A stretch of 64,000 nt of DNA from Arthrobacter sp. M4. GTDB lineage: Bacteria > Actinomycetota > Actinomycetes > Actinomycetales > Micrococcaceae. The notes beneath the pieces were generated by a model that was given only the letters and a program-made list of their open reading frames with translations, did not search any database and was not told the origin of the DNA. Shown here piece after piece: positions 47,386 to 56,079 of this stretch; within the stretch, counting starts at the first letter, position 1, and every line of letters starts with the position of its first letter. Both the position numbers and the translations under genes were made by a program. The stretch is from contig NZ_JAIWYX010000006.1 in NCBI RefSeq assembly GCF_020251205.1, positions 248,001 to 312,000 on the forward strand. Reading direction: 5' to 3'.

Positions 47386-48582
47386 GTGACCATTCCCGAC
47401 AGCAATAAACCCCTCACTATCCTGATTGCGGCGGACACGTATCCGCCACACGTAAACGGCGCCGCCCAGTTCGGATACCGGCTGGCCAAGGGAATGACGG
47501 CACGCGGGCACAACGTCCATGTCCTCGCCGGCAGGACGGACAAGGGCAAGAGCTTCACCGAATTCCGCCAGGAGGCCACGGTTCACCGCCTCCGCTCCCA
47601 TTCCGTTCCCACGCACGAGTATTTCCGGATCTGCTTCCCTTGGGAGATCAAGAAAGAGATCAAGCTCCTCTTCGACAAGGTCCAGCCGGACGTGGTTCAC
47701 ATCCAGAGCCACTACATGATCGGCGAGCACGTGCTCTACGAGGCCGTGAAGCGTGGCGTCAGGATCATCGCAACCAATCACTTCATGCCGGAGAACCTGA
47801 ATCCCTTCCTGCCATTCCCGCAATGGTTCAAGGACATCATTGGCCGCATCTCCTGGAAGGACATGGGCAAGGTCATGGGCCAGGCCGATGTTGTCACAAC
47901 GCCCACCCCGCTCGCTGCCAAGGCCATGCACCAGCATGCATTCCTTCCCAAGGTCCTTCCGCTCTCCAACGGCATCGACTCCGCAGCCTACGAATTGGGG
48001 GCGGACGAGCAGATTGAAAAGGCGGCCCATCCCACGGTCCTCTTCGCCGGCCGGCTGGCCGAGGAAAAACACGTGGACGTCCTGATCGATGCCATAGCCA
48101 AGACCCCGTCCGCACTGGACATCCACCTGGAAATCGTGGGCGGAGGCGAGGTCCGGCCTGCACTCGAGGCCCAGGTAGCCCGGCTCGGCCTCAAGGAGCG
48201 CGTCAAATTCCTGGGCCTGGCAAGCGATGAAGAGCTGCGGGAGGCCTACATCCGTGCCGACGTCTTCTGCATGCCCGGCACCGCGGAACTGCAGTCACTG
48301 GTCACCCTTGAGGCAATGTCTGCATCCACGCCGGTGCTGCTGGCCAACGCCATGGCGCTCCCGCACCTGGTTCGCGACGGCGAAAATGGCTACCTGTTCA
48401 CGCCGAACAACAGCGACGAGCTGGCGGCGAAGCTGACCCTGATGTTTGAACTTCCGACCGAAGAGCTGGCCTCGATGGGGAAGGCCAGCCGCGCCATGGT
48501 GGAACCCCACAGCATTGAGGGCACGCTGCAGACTTTTGAGGACCTCTACAGGGGCGCCAGTTACGAGGACAAGGTTCTCTAG
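47386..48582 (+). CDS. GT4 family glycosyltransferase
   Basis: 398 residues, two Rossmann domains. N-terminal ILIAADTYPPHVNGAAQFGYRLAKGM is the acceptor-binding side; VLFAGRLAEEKHVDVLIDAI opens the donor domain, and a variant of the E-x7-E motif is in MPGTAELQSLVTLEAMSASTPVL. It resembles mannosyl- or glucosyltransferases acting on lipids (MgtA or PimB-like), consistent with the phospholipid gene upstream. GTG start with CAGGAG. Confidence 0.88.
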   Translation: MTIPDSNKPLTILIAADTYPPHVNGAAQFGYRLAKGMTARGHNVHVLAGRTDKGKSFTEFRQEATVHRLRSHSVPTHEYFRICFPWEIKKEIKLLFDKVQPDVVHIQSHYMIGEHVLYEAVKRGVRIIATNHFMPENLNPFLPFPQWFKDIIGRISWKDMGKVMGQADVVTTPTPLAAKAMHQHAFLPKVLPLSNGIDSAAYELGADEQIEKAAHPTVLFAGRLAEEKHVDVLIDAIAKTPSALDIHLEIVGGGEVRPALEAQVARLGLKERVKFLGLASDEELREAYIRADVFCMPGTAELQSLVTLEAMSASTPVLLANAMALPHLVRDGENGYLFTPNNSDELAAKLTLMFELPTEELASMGKASRAMVEPHSIEGTLQTFEDLYRGASYEDKVL

Positions 48583-48700
48583 GCAGAGGCGAGGCCAGCG
48601 ACGGGTTCAGTGCGTACATGCAGGGTCCAGCGAGCCGTTAGTATGTCTAAAGTGTTTTTAGTCCGATAACCCAGATTCACCCTGGGGGATCGGTCTGCAC

Positions 48701-48774
48701 GGGGCTATAGCTCAGCTGGTTAGAGCGCGGGACTCATAATCCTAAGGTCCTCGGTTCAAGTCCGAGTAGCCCTA
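48701..48774 (+). tRNA. tRNA with CAT anticodon (elongator Met or Ile2)
   Basis: 74 nt. Acceptor GGGGCTA pairs with TAGCCCT (first pair G-T), discriminator A; anticodon CAT at 48735-48737; T-arm GGTTCAAGTCC; no CCA. The anticodon stem carries a C-A mismatch at 27-43. The lack of a C1-A72-type start and of three G-C pairs next to the anticodon loop excludes the initiator. Met versus lysidine-modified Ile cannot be decided by eye. Confidence 0.88.
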
Positions 48775-48804
48775 CACATTTCCTCCAGAACATTTCCTCC
48801 GGCA

Positions 48805-48847
48805 GGGCCGAGGATGACAGTCAGTCATCCTCGGCCCTTCTGCATTT
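48805..48847 (+). terminator. tRNA terminator
   Basis: Perfect 14-bp stem GGGCCGAGGATGAC (48805-48818) with 48824-48837, loop of 5, followed by a T-rich tail ending in five T. Confidence 0.85.
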
Positions 48848-48899
48848 TTGCGTCACGTGTTGGGCGGAACCATTGCGCCCGTAACCGCACCTGAGCTAT

Positions 48900-48935
48900 G
48901 TTACTCATCGGTAACTTAATCTACCCGTCGGTAAC
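48900..48935. promoter_or_regulatory. paired operator boxes upstream of the acyl-CoA dehydrogenase
   Basis: GTTAC-TCATCG-GTAAC (48900-48915) and TCTACCCGTCGGTAAC (48920-48935) are two related dyads; their common GGTAAC ends lie exactly 20 bp apart, about two helical turns. They end 43 nt before the start codon. Boxes of this kind often bind TetR-family regulators of fatty-acid genes. Confidence 0.5.
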
Positions 48936-48978
48936 AAAAGTCCCGGCAGCAACGTCAGGGTGCACTCAAAGGAGCGAT

Positions 48979-50169
48979 ATGTCCCAGGCAGCCATCGATA
49001 CAGAAAACCTTCCCTATGCGGATGGAGATTTCTACGCCTTCGAACAATTGCTGACGTCCAAGGAGCGGGATCGCCTTGCGGAAGTCCGCCAGTTCCTGGC
49101 CCGCGAAGTGCAGCCGATTGCGGTGGACTGCTGGAACCGCGCCGAGTTTCCTATGGACCTCATCCCTAAGCTCGCGGAAATCGACCTCGTCAGTCCGGTG
49201 CGCCGCCAAGGCTACTCAAGCCTCTTCGCAGGCTTGGTGCACGCCGAAGTGACCCGTGCCGACACCTCCATTGCCACGTTTATGGGGGTCCACGACGGGC
49301 TCTTCACCGGATCGATTGAAGCCCTGGCGTCCGAGGAGCAGAAGGAGGCCTGGCTTCCGGACATCTATGCGCTCCGAAAAGTTGGTGCCTTTGGTCTCAC
49401 TGAACCCCTTGGAGGTTCCGATGTCGCCGGTGGGACACGGACCACCGCCCGGTGGGACGGCGACGCCTGGATCCTCAGCGGAGCCAAGCGCTGGATCGGC
49501 AATGCCACGTTCGCAGATTGGGTGGTCATCTATGCCCGCGACGTCGCTGATAACCAGGTGAAGGGCTTCCTTGTCGATACCTCGCTTCCCGGCTATGGGG
49601 CGACAAAGATAGAGAACAAGATTTCGCTGAGGACGGTGCAGAACGCCGACATCACCTTGGATAACGTTCGTGTCCCTGGTTTCTTCAAGCTCGCAGGCGC
49701 CAACAGCTTCCGCGACGTCAATAAGGTCCTCAAGGTTACGCGCCTGGCTGTCGCATGGCAGGCGGTTGGCCAGCAGTTGGCAGCATTCGACGTCGCTCGG
49801 CGATACGCGGTGGAGCGGTTTCAGTTCGGCCGACCGCTGGCATCGTTCCAGCTTGTGCAGGAGCAGTTAGTGCAGATTCTCGGAAATGCCGTGAGCTCGA
49901 TGGGCATGATGGTGCGGTTGTCCCAGTTGGAAGACGCCGGTGAAGCCAAAGACGAACAGTCCGCCTTGGCCAAGGCGTTCACTACAGCGCGGATGCGGGA
50001 GAGTGTTGCCTTGGGCCGGAGCATCCTCGGTGGAAACGGCATCGTGACCGACTACGGCATGGCCAAGATCTTTGCTGATGCTGAAGCCGTCTACTCCTAC
50101 GAGGGAACGTATGAAGTCAATGCCTTGGTGACTGGCCGGGCTATCACGGGCGTGTCTGCCATCGTGTAG
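48979..50169 (+). CDS. acyl-CoA dehydrogenase, glutaryl-CoA dehydrogenase-like
   Basis: 396-residue FAD enzyme. GAFGLTEPLGGSDVAGGTRTTA, WILSGAKRWIGNATFADW and the end LGGNGIVTDYGMAKIFADAEAV, YSYEGTYEVNALVTGRAITG match the glutaryl-CoA dehydrogenase branch; the Glu in YEGTYE is the expected catalytic base. It probably oxidises glutaryl-CoA to crotonyl-CoA in lysine, tryptophan or pimelate degradation, or another acyl-CoA. AAAGGAG precedes the ATG at 48979. The end overlaps the convergent peptidase gene by 26 nt. Confidence 0.88.
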   Translation: MSQAAIDTENLPYADGDFYAFEQLLTSKERDRLAEVRQFLAREVQPIAVDCWNRAEFPMDLIPKLAEIDLVSPVRRQGYSSLFAGLVHAEVTRADTSIATFMGVHDGLFTGSIEALASEEQKEAWLPDIYALRKVGAFGLTEPLGGSDVAGGTRTTARWDGDAWILSGAKRWIGNATFADWVVIYARDVADNQVKGFLVDTSLPGYGATKIENKISLRTVQNADITLDNVRVPGFFKLAGANSFRDVNKVLKVTRLAVAWQAVGQQLAAFDVARRYAVERFQFGRPLASFQLVQEQLVQILGNAVSSMGMMVRLSQLEDAGEAKDEQSALAKAFTTARMRESVALGRSILGGNGIVTDYGMAKIFADAEAVYSYEGTYEVNALVTGRAITGVSAIV

Positions 50170-50710
50170 GTTCCAGGGGAAGCAGCACGGAAGGGCGCAT
50201 ATCCAGGACAAACGACAACGGGTTGACGTATTGGACACCCCGGCGCACGCCCCAGTGCAGGCATACGTCTGTTGGGCAGTGGCCACCTTGGACGGTGCCG
50301 ATTACCTGGCCCTTCTCTACCCGCGCGCCGGCCTCGAGCGTGGTGGCTACCGGCTCAAAGCTGCTCCGGAGGCCAGAGCCATGATCCACTGTGATCACGG
50401 GACGGTCCACAACGACGCCCTCGAAGGAGACCGTTCCGGACTCGGGAGCTAGTACCTCGGTGCCGTCGCCCGATGCCATCAGGTCGACGCCCCGGTGTCC
50501 GCTCAGCCACGGCTTGGGCGGCGGGTCGAAGTGCTGGAGCACCTTGGGCTTGGGGGAGAGTGGCCATGACCAGCCGTATTCCGATTGTGGTTTGCTTTGC
50601 GTGTGGTCCGCCTCGGAGCTGCCCTTGGTGTCCGGCACAGGTGAGCTGAACGAGAAGCTAAGCGCTCCTGCAAGCAGGAGCCCGGCGGCTGAGAGACTGG
50701 GAATCTTCAC
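50144..50710 (-). CDS. secreted M23 family metallopeptidase (LytM-like)
   Basis: 188 residues. An N-terminal signal peptide (KIPSLSAAGLLLAGALSFSF), a short linker and a C-terminal M23 domain: SGHRGVDLMASGDGTEVLAPESG and the final LHWGVRRG supply the zinc ligands. It likely cuts peptidoglycan peptides. GTG at 50710 is chosen by the signal peptide; upstream codons in frame look non-coding. No clear ribosome site. Confidence 0.8.
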   Translation of the reverse strand: MKIPSLSAAGLLLAGALSFSFSSPVPDTKGSSEADHTQSKPQSEYGWSWPLSPKPKVLQHFDPPPKPWLSGHRGVDLMASGDGTEVLAPESGTVSFEGVVVDRPVITVDHGSGLRSSFEPVATTLEAGARVEKGQVIGTVQGGHCPTDVCLHWGVRRGVQYVNPLSFVLDMRPSVLLPLEPTRWQTRP

Positions 50711-51107
50711 AGGGCCAGTCTTCGGACCTGCCTCTATCCCCAGGAATGGGGTGGCCGGCCTATGTGGAAAACCGGTCTGTTCCGGTGTTCCGCCGACCTG
50801 GCAGCCGGTCTTTGGGGGCGACCCGCTGTAGTACACTTGATCCTGCAGTTTGCTGTGCCCACATGCTGTTGTGATTGCGTGTGGGTTCCAAGCTGACTTC
50901 GCGTATCCAGCCCATCCTTCACATGTCACTTGCCGTGTGCGGGAAGGATTGCGCCTCTTGCGGTCCTGCGGGGAAACCTGCTGGAAGAGGGCAATGGATG
51001 CCAGGAGCACGGCCCCTCCGGGCCACGCTAATCAACCGTCAACTAGTGGCAGGGTAAGAAGGTCCCCAGGGCTTTCTCATGAGTGACCTGCCGGAAGGAG
51101 CGTCGGC
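50711..51107 (+). promoter_or_regulatory. rpsB upstream region and leader
   Basis: 397 nt without a convincing gene. TACACT at about 50832-50837 is a possible -10. A GGCCC/GGGCC hairpin is near 51010-51030. The long leader fits known autoregulation of rpsB by S2 in other bacteria, but no specific motif is recognised. The Shine-Dalgarno GGAAGGAG precedes the rpsB ATG. Confidence 0.3.
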
Positions 51108-51932
51108 ATGCCCGTCGTAACCATGCGCCAGCTGCTTGACAGCGGCGTCCACTTTGGACACCAGACCCGTCGTTGGAACCCGAAGATGAAGCGCTTCATC
51201 TTTACGGAGCGCAACGGCATCTACATCATTGACCTCCAGCAGTCGCTGTCCTACATCGACCGCGCCTACGAATTTGTCAAGGCTACGGTTGCCCACGGCG
51301 GCACCGTCCTGTTCGTCGGTACCAAGAAGCAGGCTCAGGAAGCTATCGCCGAGCAGGCAACCCGCGTGGGCCAGCCCTACGTGAACCAGCGCTGGCTGGG
51401 CGGTATGCTGACCAACTTCTCCACCGTTGCCAAGCGCATCCAGCGCATGAAGGAACTCGAAGAGATCAACTTCGACGACGTCGCCGGTTCCGGTTACACC
51501 AAGAAGGAGCTGCTGCTCCTCAAGCGCGAACTGGGCAAGCTCGAGGCGAACCTGGGCGGTATCCGCAACCTCACCAAGACTCCGTCTGTCCTCTGGGTTG
51601 TTGACACCAAGAAGGAACACCTCGCAGTTGACGAAGCCAAGAAGCTGAACATCCCGGTTGTGGCTATCCTCGACACCAACTGCGACCCGGACGAAGTCGA
51701 CTTCCCGATCCCGGGTAACGACGACGCCATCCGCTCCGTGAACCTGCTCACCCGCGTGGTGGCAGACGCTGTTGCTGAGGGCCTCATTGCCCGCAACAAC
51801 CGCGCCGCGGGCACCGAAGAGACCACGGAAGAGCCGCTGGCCGAGTGGGAGCGCGAGCTCCTCGAAGGCAACAAGGCTGCCGAGGCTCCGGCTGCAGCCG
51901 AAGGCACCGAAGGCGAAGCCGAAGCCAAGTAA
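51108..51932 (+). CDS. rpsB: 30S ribosomal protein S2
   Basis: 274 residues. [29 protein letters not shown] and the later AVIDTN-type [27 protein letters not shown] are unmistakable. The Ala/Glu-rich C-terminal tail is usual in actinobacteria. First gene of the rpsB-tsf-pyrH-frr-cdsA cluster. Confidence 0.98.
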   Translation: MPVVTMRQLLDSGVHFGHQTRRWNPKMKRFIFTERNGIYIIDLQQSLSYIDRAYEFVKATVAHGGTVLFVGTKKQAQEAIAEQATRVGQPYVNQRWLGGMLTNFSTVAKRIQRMKELEEINFDDVAGSGYTKKELLLLKRELGKLEANLGGIRNLTKTPSVLWVVDTKKEHLAVDEAKKLNIPVVAILDTNCDPDEVDFPIPGNDDAIRSVNLLTRVVADAVAEGLIARNNRAAGTEETTEEPLAEWERELLEGNKAAEAPAAAEGTEGEAEAK

Positions 51933-51974
51933 ATCTGGACGTTCCCCGTGCCGGTTTCCGGTCGCGGGGCCCCT

Positions 51975-52013
51975 GACAGGATGGTTGCCCACCAGGTGGG
52001 CAACCGTCCTGTC
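51975..52013. repeat. 18-bp hairpin between rpsB and tsf
   Basis: Arms GACAGGATGGTTGCCCAC and 51996-52013 pair over 18 nt with one wobble, loop CAG. No T-run follows at once, so it may attenuate or process the transcript rather than end it. Confidence 0.8.
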
Positions 52014-52052
52014 GGTCCGTAAACACAAATATTTCTAGACAGAGGGGTTCAC

Positions 52053-52889
52053 ATGGCGAACTACACTGCTGCTGACATCAAGGCTCTGCGCGAGCGCACG
52101 GGCGCGGGCATGATGGACGTCAAGAAGGCGCTGGACGAGGCCAACGGCGACGCCGAGAAGGCCATTGAGATCATTCGCATCAAGGGCCTGAAGGGCGCTA
52201 CCAAGCGCGAAGGCCGCTCCACCGCCGAGGGCTTGGTTGCCGCCAAAGTCACCAACGGCGTGGGCGTCATGATCGAGGTCAACTGCGAGACCGACTTCGT
52301 TGCCAAGGCTGACAAGTTCATCCAGCTCGCTGACACGGTCCTGGCCGTCGCCGTCGAGTCCGGTGCTGCCGACCTTGAGACCCTCCTGGCCACCGAGGTC
52401 GAGGGAAAGCCGCTGTCCGAGGTCGTCGTCGAAGAAGGCGCCGTCCTGGGCGAGAAGGTTGTCGTCCGCCGCATCGCCCGCATTGAGGGTGCCACCGTAG
52501 ACGCCTACCTGCACAAGACCTCCAAGGACCTCCCGGCCCAGGTCGGCGTTCTGTTCGCCGTCGACGGTGAAGGCGAAGCCGCTGCGACCGCTGCCCACGA
52601 CGTCGCTGTTCACGTGGCTGCCATGGCACCGAACTATCTGACCCGCGAAGACGTGCCGGCAGAACTCGTTGAGTCCGAGCGCCGCATCGCTGAGGAGACC
52701 GCCAAGGCCGAGGGCAAGCCTGAGGCTGCCCTGCCGAAGATTGTGGAAGGCCGCGTGACCGGCTTCTACAAGGGCGAGGTTCTGCTCGACCAGGCATTCG
52801 CCAAGGATGCCAAGAAGACCGTGGCCCAGGTCCTCGAAGAGGCCGGCGTCAAGGCAACTGCAGTCGCTCGTTTCCGCGTCGGAAACTAG
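52053..52889 (+). CDS. tsf: elongation factor Ts
   Basis: 278 residues, nucleotide exchange factor for EF-Tu. N-terminal UBA-like IKALRERTGAGMMDVKKALDEANGD, then RSTAEGLVAAKVTNGVGVMIEVNCETDFVAK, are diagnostic. ATG with AGAGGGG upstream. Confidence 0.98.
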   Translation: MANYTAADIKALRERTGAGMMDVKKALDEANGDAEKAIEIIRIKGLKGATKREGRSTAEGLVAAKVTNGVGVMIEVNCETDFVAKADKFIQLADTVLAVAVESGAADLETLLATEVEGKPLSEVVVEEGAVLGEKVVVRRIARIEGATVDAYLHKTSKDLPAQVGVLFAVDGEGEAAATAAHDVAVHVAAMAPNYLTREDVPAELVESERRIAEETAKAEGKPEAALPKIVEGRVTGFYKGEVLLDQAFAKDAKKTVAQVLEEAGVKATAVARFRVGN

Positions 52890-52898
52890 TACCACATG

Positions 52899-52933
52899 AA
52901 AAGGGGTGGCCACCACGAGTGGCCGCCCCTTTT
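52899..52933 (+). terminator. intrinsic terminator after tsf
   Basis: Stem AAAAGGGGTGGCCAC/GTGGCCGCCCCTTTT with one wobble and a CACGA loop; the A and T runs make it work on either strand. Confidence 0.9.
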
Positions 52934-53028
52934 GCATGCGCGGGGCCGGGCGGTGAATCGCCCGCGGCCCAGCGCGAACAGCTGACAGCACGATAATCTA
53001 GCTCCGAGTCCACCAAGGGGAAGGCACC

Positions 53029-53766
53029 ATGGAAACCGTCAATACTGCAATCCAACCTGGCAAAAACCGGCGCCGTGTGCTTTTGAAGCTTTCAGGGGAG
53101 GTCATCGGCGGCGGCAAGCTCGGGGTGGACCCGGAGACCGTCCGTGCGATTGCCAAGCAAATCGCCGCTGCCGTAGCGGAAGTGGAAGTTGCCATTGTGG
53201 TTGGCGGTGGAAACTTCTTCCGTGGCGCAGAACTGTCCCAGAGCGGCATGGACCGCTCCCGCGCAGACTACATGGGCATGCTCGGCACCGTCATGAACTG
53301 CCTCGCCCTTCAGGACTTCCTGGAGCAGGCGGGAGTGGAAACCCGCGTGCAGAGTGCCATCACCATGGGCCAGGTGGCTGAGGCCTACATTCCCCGCCGC
53401 GCGATCCGCCACATGGAAAAGGGCCGCGTGGTGATTTTCGGTGCCGGTGCAGGTCTTCCTTACTTCTCCACTGACACCGTGGCCGCACAGCGTGCGCTTG
53501 AAGTCCACGCCGATGTTGTGCTGATGGCCAAGAGCGGCGTCGACGGTGTCTACACCGCGGACCCCAAGAAGAACCCCGACGCAGAGAAGCTTGATGTGCT
53601 GAGCTACGACGACGCGCTCCGCCGTGACATTCGCGTCATGGACCAGACCGCCATGACGATGTGCAAGGACAACAACCTGTCCATGGTGGTATTTGGCATG
53701 GAGGGTGAAGGCAACGTCACGCGCGCCATCCTCGGCGAACGCCTCGGAACGCTGGTTACGCCCTAG
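53029..53766 (+). CDS. pyrH: uridylate kinase
   Basis: 245 residues of the amino-acid kinase fold; it phosphorylates UMP to [47 protein letters not shown] and [19 protein letters not shown] are the usual motifs. ATG with AAGGGGAAGG upstream. Confidence 0.97.
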   Translation: METVNTAIQPGKNRRRVLLKLSGEVIGGGKLGVDPETVRAIAKQIAAAVAEVEVAIVVGGGNFFRGAELSQSGMDRSRADYMGMLGTVMNCLALQDFLEQAGVETRVQSAITMGQVAEAYIPRRAIRHMEKGRVVIFGAGAGLPYFSTDTVAAQRALEVHADVVLMAKSGVDGVYTADPKKNPDAEKLDVLSYDDALRRDIRVMDQTAMTMCKDNNLSMVVFGMEGEGNVTRAILGERLGTLVTP

Positions 53767-53864
53767 CACCGCTAGGATGAATCCAGACCCTTTCCGCTTG
53801 GCGCGGATCCTGACCGCTCACCCGTGACGGCAACGCCGGGAACGACTAATACATAGGAGACACC

Positions 53865-54422
53865 GTGATCGAAGAGACCCTGCTTGAAGCCGGGGAGAAG
53901 ATGGACAAGGCTGTTGAGGTGGCCAAGGAAGACTTCGCATCCATTCGCACCGGCCGCGCAAACCCGGGCCTCTACAGCAAGGTGATCGTGGAGTACTACG
54001 GCACTCCGACGCCCCTTCAGCAGCTTGCCTCGTTTGCAGTGCCGGACGCTCGCACCATCCTCATCACCCCCTACGACAAGTCTGCTCTTCGCGACATCGA
54101 AAAGGCGCTGAGCGACTCCGAGGTAGGCGCCAACCCCTCCAACGACGGCAACGTGATCCGCGTCGTGATCCCGGAACTCACCCAGGAACGCCGCAAGGAA
54201 TACGTGAAGATCGTCAAGGGCAAGGGCGAGGACGCCAAGGTATCCATCCGCAGCATTCGCCGCAAGGCCAAGGACTCCCTGGACAAGCTCGTCAAGGATG
54301 GCGAGGCCGGCGAGGACGAAGGCGCCCGCGGTGAGCGCGAACTGGACGCCATCACCAAGGCGCACGTCGAGAGCATCGACGAACTGCTCAAGCGCAAGGA
54401 AGCCGAGCTCCTCGAGGTCTGA
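53865..54422 (+). CDS. frr: ribosome recycling factor
   Basis: 185 residues. KMDKAVEVAKEDFASIRTGRANPGLYSKVIVEYYG is diagnostic; the C-terminal helix ends EAELLEV. It splits the post-termination ribosome with EF-G. GTG start with TAGGAG. Overlaps cdsA by TGATG. Confidence 0.97.
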   Translation: MIEETLLEAGEKMDKAVEVAKEDFASIRTGRANPGLYSKVIVEYYGTPTPLQQLASFAVPDARTILITPYDKSALRDIEKALSDSEVGANPSNDGNVIRVVIPELTQERRKEYVKIVKGKGEDAKVSIRSIRRKAKDSLDKLVKDGEAGEDEGARGERELDAITKAHVESIDELLKRKEAELLEV

Positions 54423-55399
54423 TGAACCCCGCTGAGTCTGCGCCCGCGCCTGCCACGCCGGGACAGCCCGGAGACGGCGCTGCTCCCGGGGCTGGCCGGA
54501 ACGGTCGCCGGAAGTCGCCCCAGGCCAAGGCACAAAGCAACCCAACGCCCAAGGCGGGACGGAACCTGCCGGCGGCTGTCGGCGTCGGGCTTTCCATGCT
54601 GGTTGTGGTACTCGGCGGGCTGGTGCTGCTGCCCCTGGGCTTCGTTCTCCTGACCACCGCTTTCACGGTGTTTGGCGTGTGGGAGATTTTCAGGGCGTTG
54701 CAGGGGAGGGGGACCACCCTTCCGATCGTGCCTGTTATGACCGGCACGGTGGCGATTCCCTTGGCGGCGTACTTCGGCGGACAGGAGAGCCAGCTCTTTG
54801 CCCTGTTGCTGAGCTCGGCTGCGGTTATGCTTTGGCGGACCATTGAAGGCGCAGCAGGGGCACCCCGCAGCATCTTTGCAGGGGTTTTCACGCTGGCGTG
54901 GGTTCCTTTCCTCATCAGCTTCGCGCTGCTTCCCCTGCACGCCGTGTCCGGGGCTACTCCCGTTGGTTTCTGGCCTGATGGCAGGGTCCCGGAAGGCGCC
55001 TGGCAGACCGCGGCGATGCTTCTTTTGGTCGTCTCCAACGACACCTTCGGCTACCTCGTAGGATCGATCTTCGGCAAGCATCCAATGGCTCCGAAAATCA
55101 GCCCCAAGAAATCGTGGGAAGGCTTTGCCGGCTCGGTGGCGGGCGCGGCGCTGATTGGAGTCCTTGCCTGCCTGATCTTCCTGGACAAGCCGTGGTGGTT
55201 CGGCTTGGTCCTTGCCGTGGCCATGGTGGCTGCTGCAACCGCCGGAGACCTGGCGGAGTCCATGGTCAAGCGAGAGCTGCGCGTCAAGGACATGAGCAGC
55301 ATCCTGCCGGGGCACGGAGGCGTGATGGACCGTCTGGACTCCATAGTGTTCGCGGCGCCTGTGTCGTTTGTGGTGTTCTCTCTTTTCTCAGGTGTTTGA
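54422..55399 (+). CDS. cdsA: phosphatidate cytidylyltransferase
   Basis: 325 residues. After a ~60-residue hydrophilic tail rich in Pro, Ala and Lys come about eight membrane helices. The CDS signature is visible as SPKKSWEGFAGSVAGA and DLAESMVKRELRVKDMSSILPGHGGVMDRLDS. It makes CDP-diacylglycerol for phospholipid synthesis. Translationally coupled to frr. Confidence 0.95.
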   Translation: MNPAESAPAPATPGQPGDGAAPGAGRNGRRKSPQAKAQSNPTPKAGRNLPAAVGVGLSMLVVVLGGLVLLPLGFVLLTTAFTVFGVWEIFRALQGRGTTLPIVPVMTGTVAIPLAAYFGGQESQLFALLLSSAAVMLWRTIEGAAGAPRSIFAGVFTLAWVPFLISFALLPLHAVSGATPVGFWPDGRVPEGAWQTAAMLLLVVSNDTFGYLVGSIFGKHPMAPKISPKKSWEGFAGSVAGAALIGVLACLIFLDKPWWFGLVLAVAMVAAATAGDLAESMVKRELRVKDMSSILPGHGGVMDRLDSIVFAAPVSFVVFSLFSGV

Positions 55400-55452
55400 A
55401 ACCCTAGGCTGGATCGGAGCATCGCCAGCCGACAAGCAATGAAGGACTAGCA

Positions 55453-56037
55453 GTGTCAGTGGACAGCCGACGCCAGATTCCCGCGTCATTCGAGCGGGTG
55501 GAACGCAGCCGCTATGGCTACAACGCCAAGCAGGTGGACCATTTCCTCAAGCGAGCCCGGGTTTCCTTCGAGTCCCCCGCCGGTGCCGAGCATACGATCG
55601 GAAGTGTTGACGTCCGTACGGTTTCCTTCGATCCCGTAAAGGGCGGATACGACGCCGTTGCGGTAGACGCAGCACTGGATCGCCTTGAAGACGCTTTTGC
55701 CCGCCGGGAACGGGACGAGCTCATCGCCCTCCACGGCGAGGATGCCTGGTTGCGCCAGATTGGAAAGCTGTCCGGTGTCCTGCGTGGGCGCCTGCACCGG
55801 CCGGACGGCGAACGCTTCCGGCGCCCCGCCAAGAGGAACGCGCGGAGCTACAACACCGTGGACGTGGATCGCCTCTGCCGCCAGCTCATCGGCTATCTGG
55901 AAGAGGATCAGGCGATGAGTGTGGACACGGTCCGTCGCGCCGTTTTCCGCGCGGCGAAGGGCCAGGATGGTTATGAGGAGACGCAGGTGGATGCGTTCCT
56001 TGACCGCGTCGTGGAACTCATGGCTGCCATCGACTGA
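55453..56037 (+). CDS. DivIVA-domain protein
   Basis: 194 residues with repeated short DivIVA-like motifs: RYGYNAKQVDHFLKRA, then KGGYDAVAVDAALDRLEDAF, and DGYEETQVDAFLDRVVELM. Each has the typical GY...VD.FL pattern of DivIVA/Wag31 N-termini but no long coiled coil follows, so it differs from true polar DivIVA. A role in envelope growth or division is a reasonable inference from the family and cdsA. GTG start, GAAGGA upstream. Confidence 0.85.
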   Translation: MSVDSRRQIPASFERVERSRYGYNAKQVDHFLKRARVSFESPAGAEHTIGSVDVRTVSFDPVKGGYDAVAVDAALDRLEDAFARRERDELIALHGEDAWLRQIGKLSGVLRGRLHRPDGERFRRPAKRNARSYNTVDVDRLCRQLIGYLEEDQAMSVDTVRRAVFRAAKGQDGYEETQVDAFLDRVVELMAAID

Positions 56038-56079
56038 AGCTGGCCGACAGGGCCGGCCATCTGCTGAACTGGCGCCGCG

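Noticed and set aside
50875..51057. A 60-codon ORF with CGKDCASCG in the rpsB leader, resembling a Cys leader peptide
   Set aside because: It has no good ribosome site, the Cys residues are mid-ORF and the downstream gene is a ribosomal protein, so a cysteine link is not supported.
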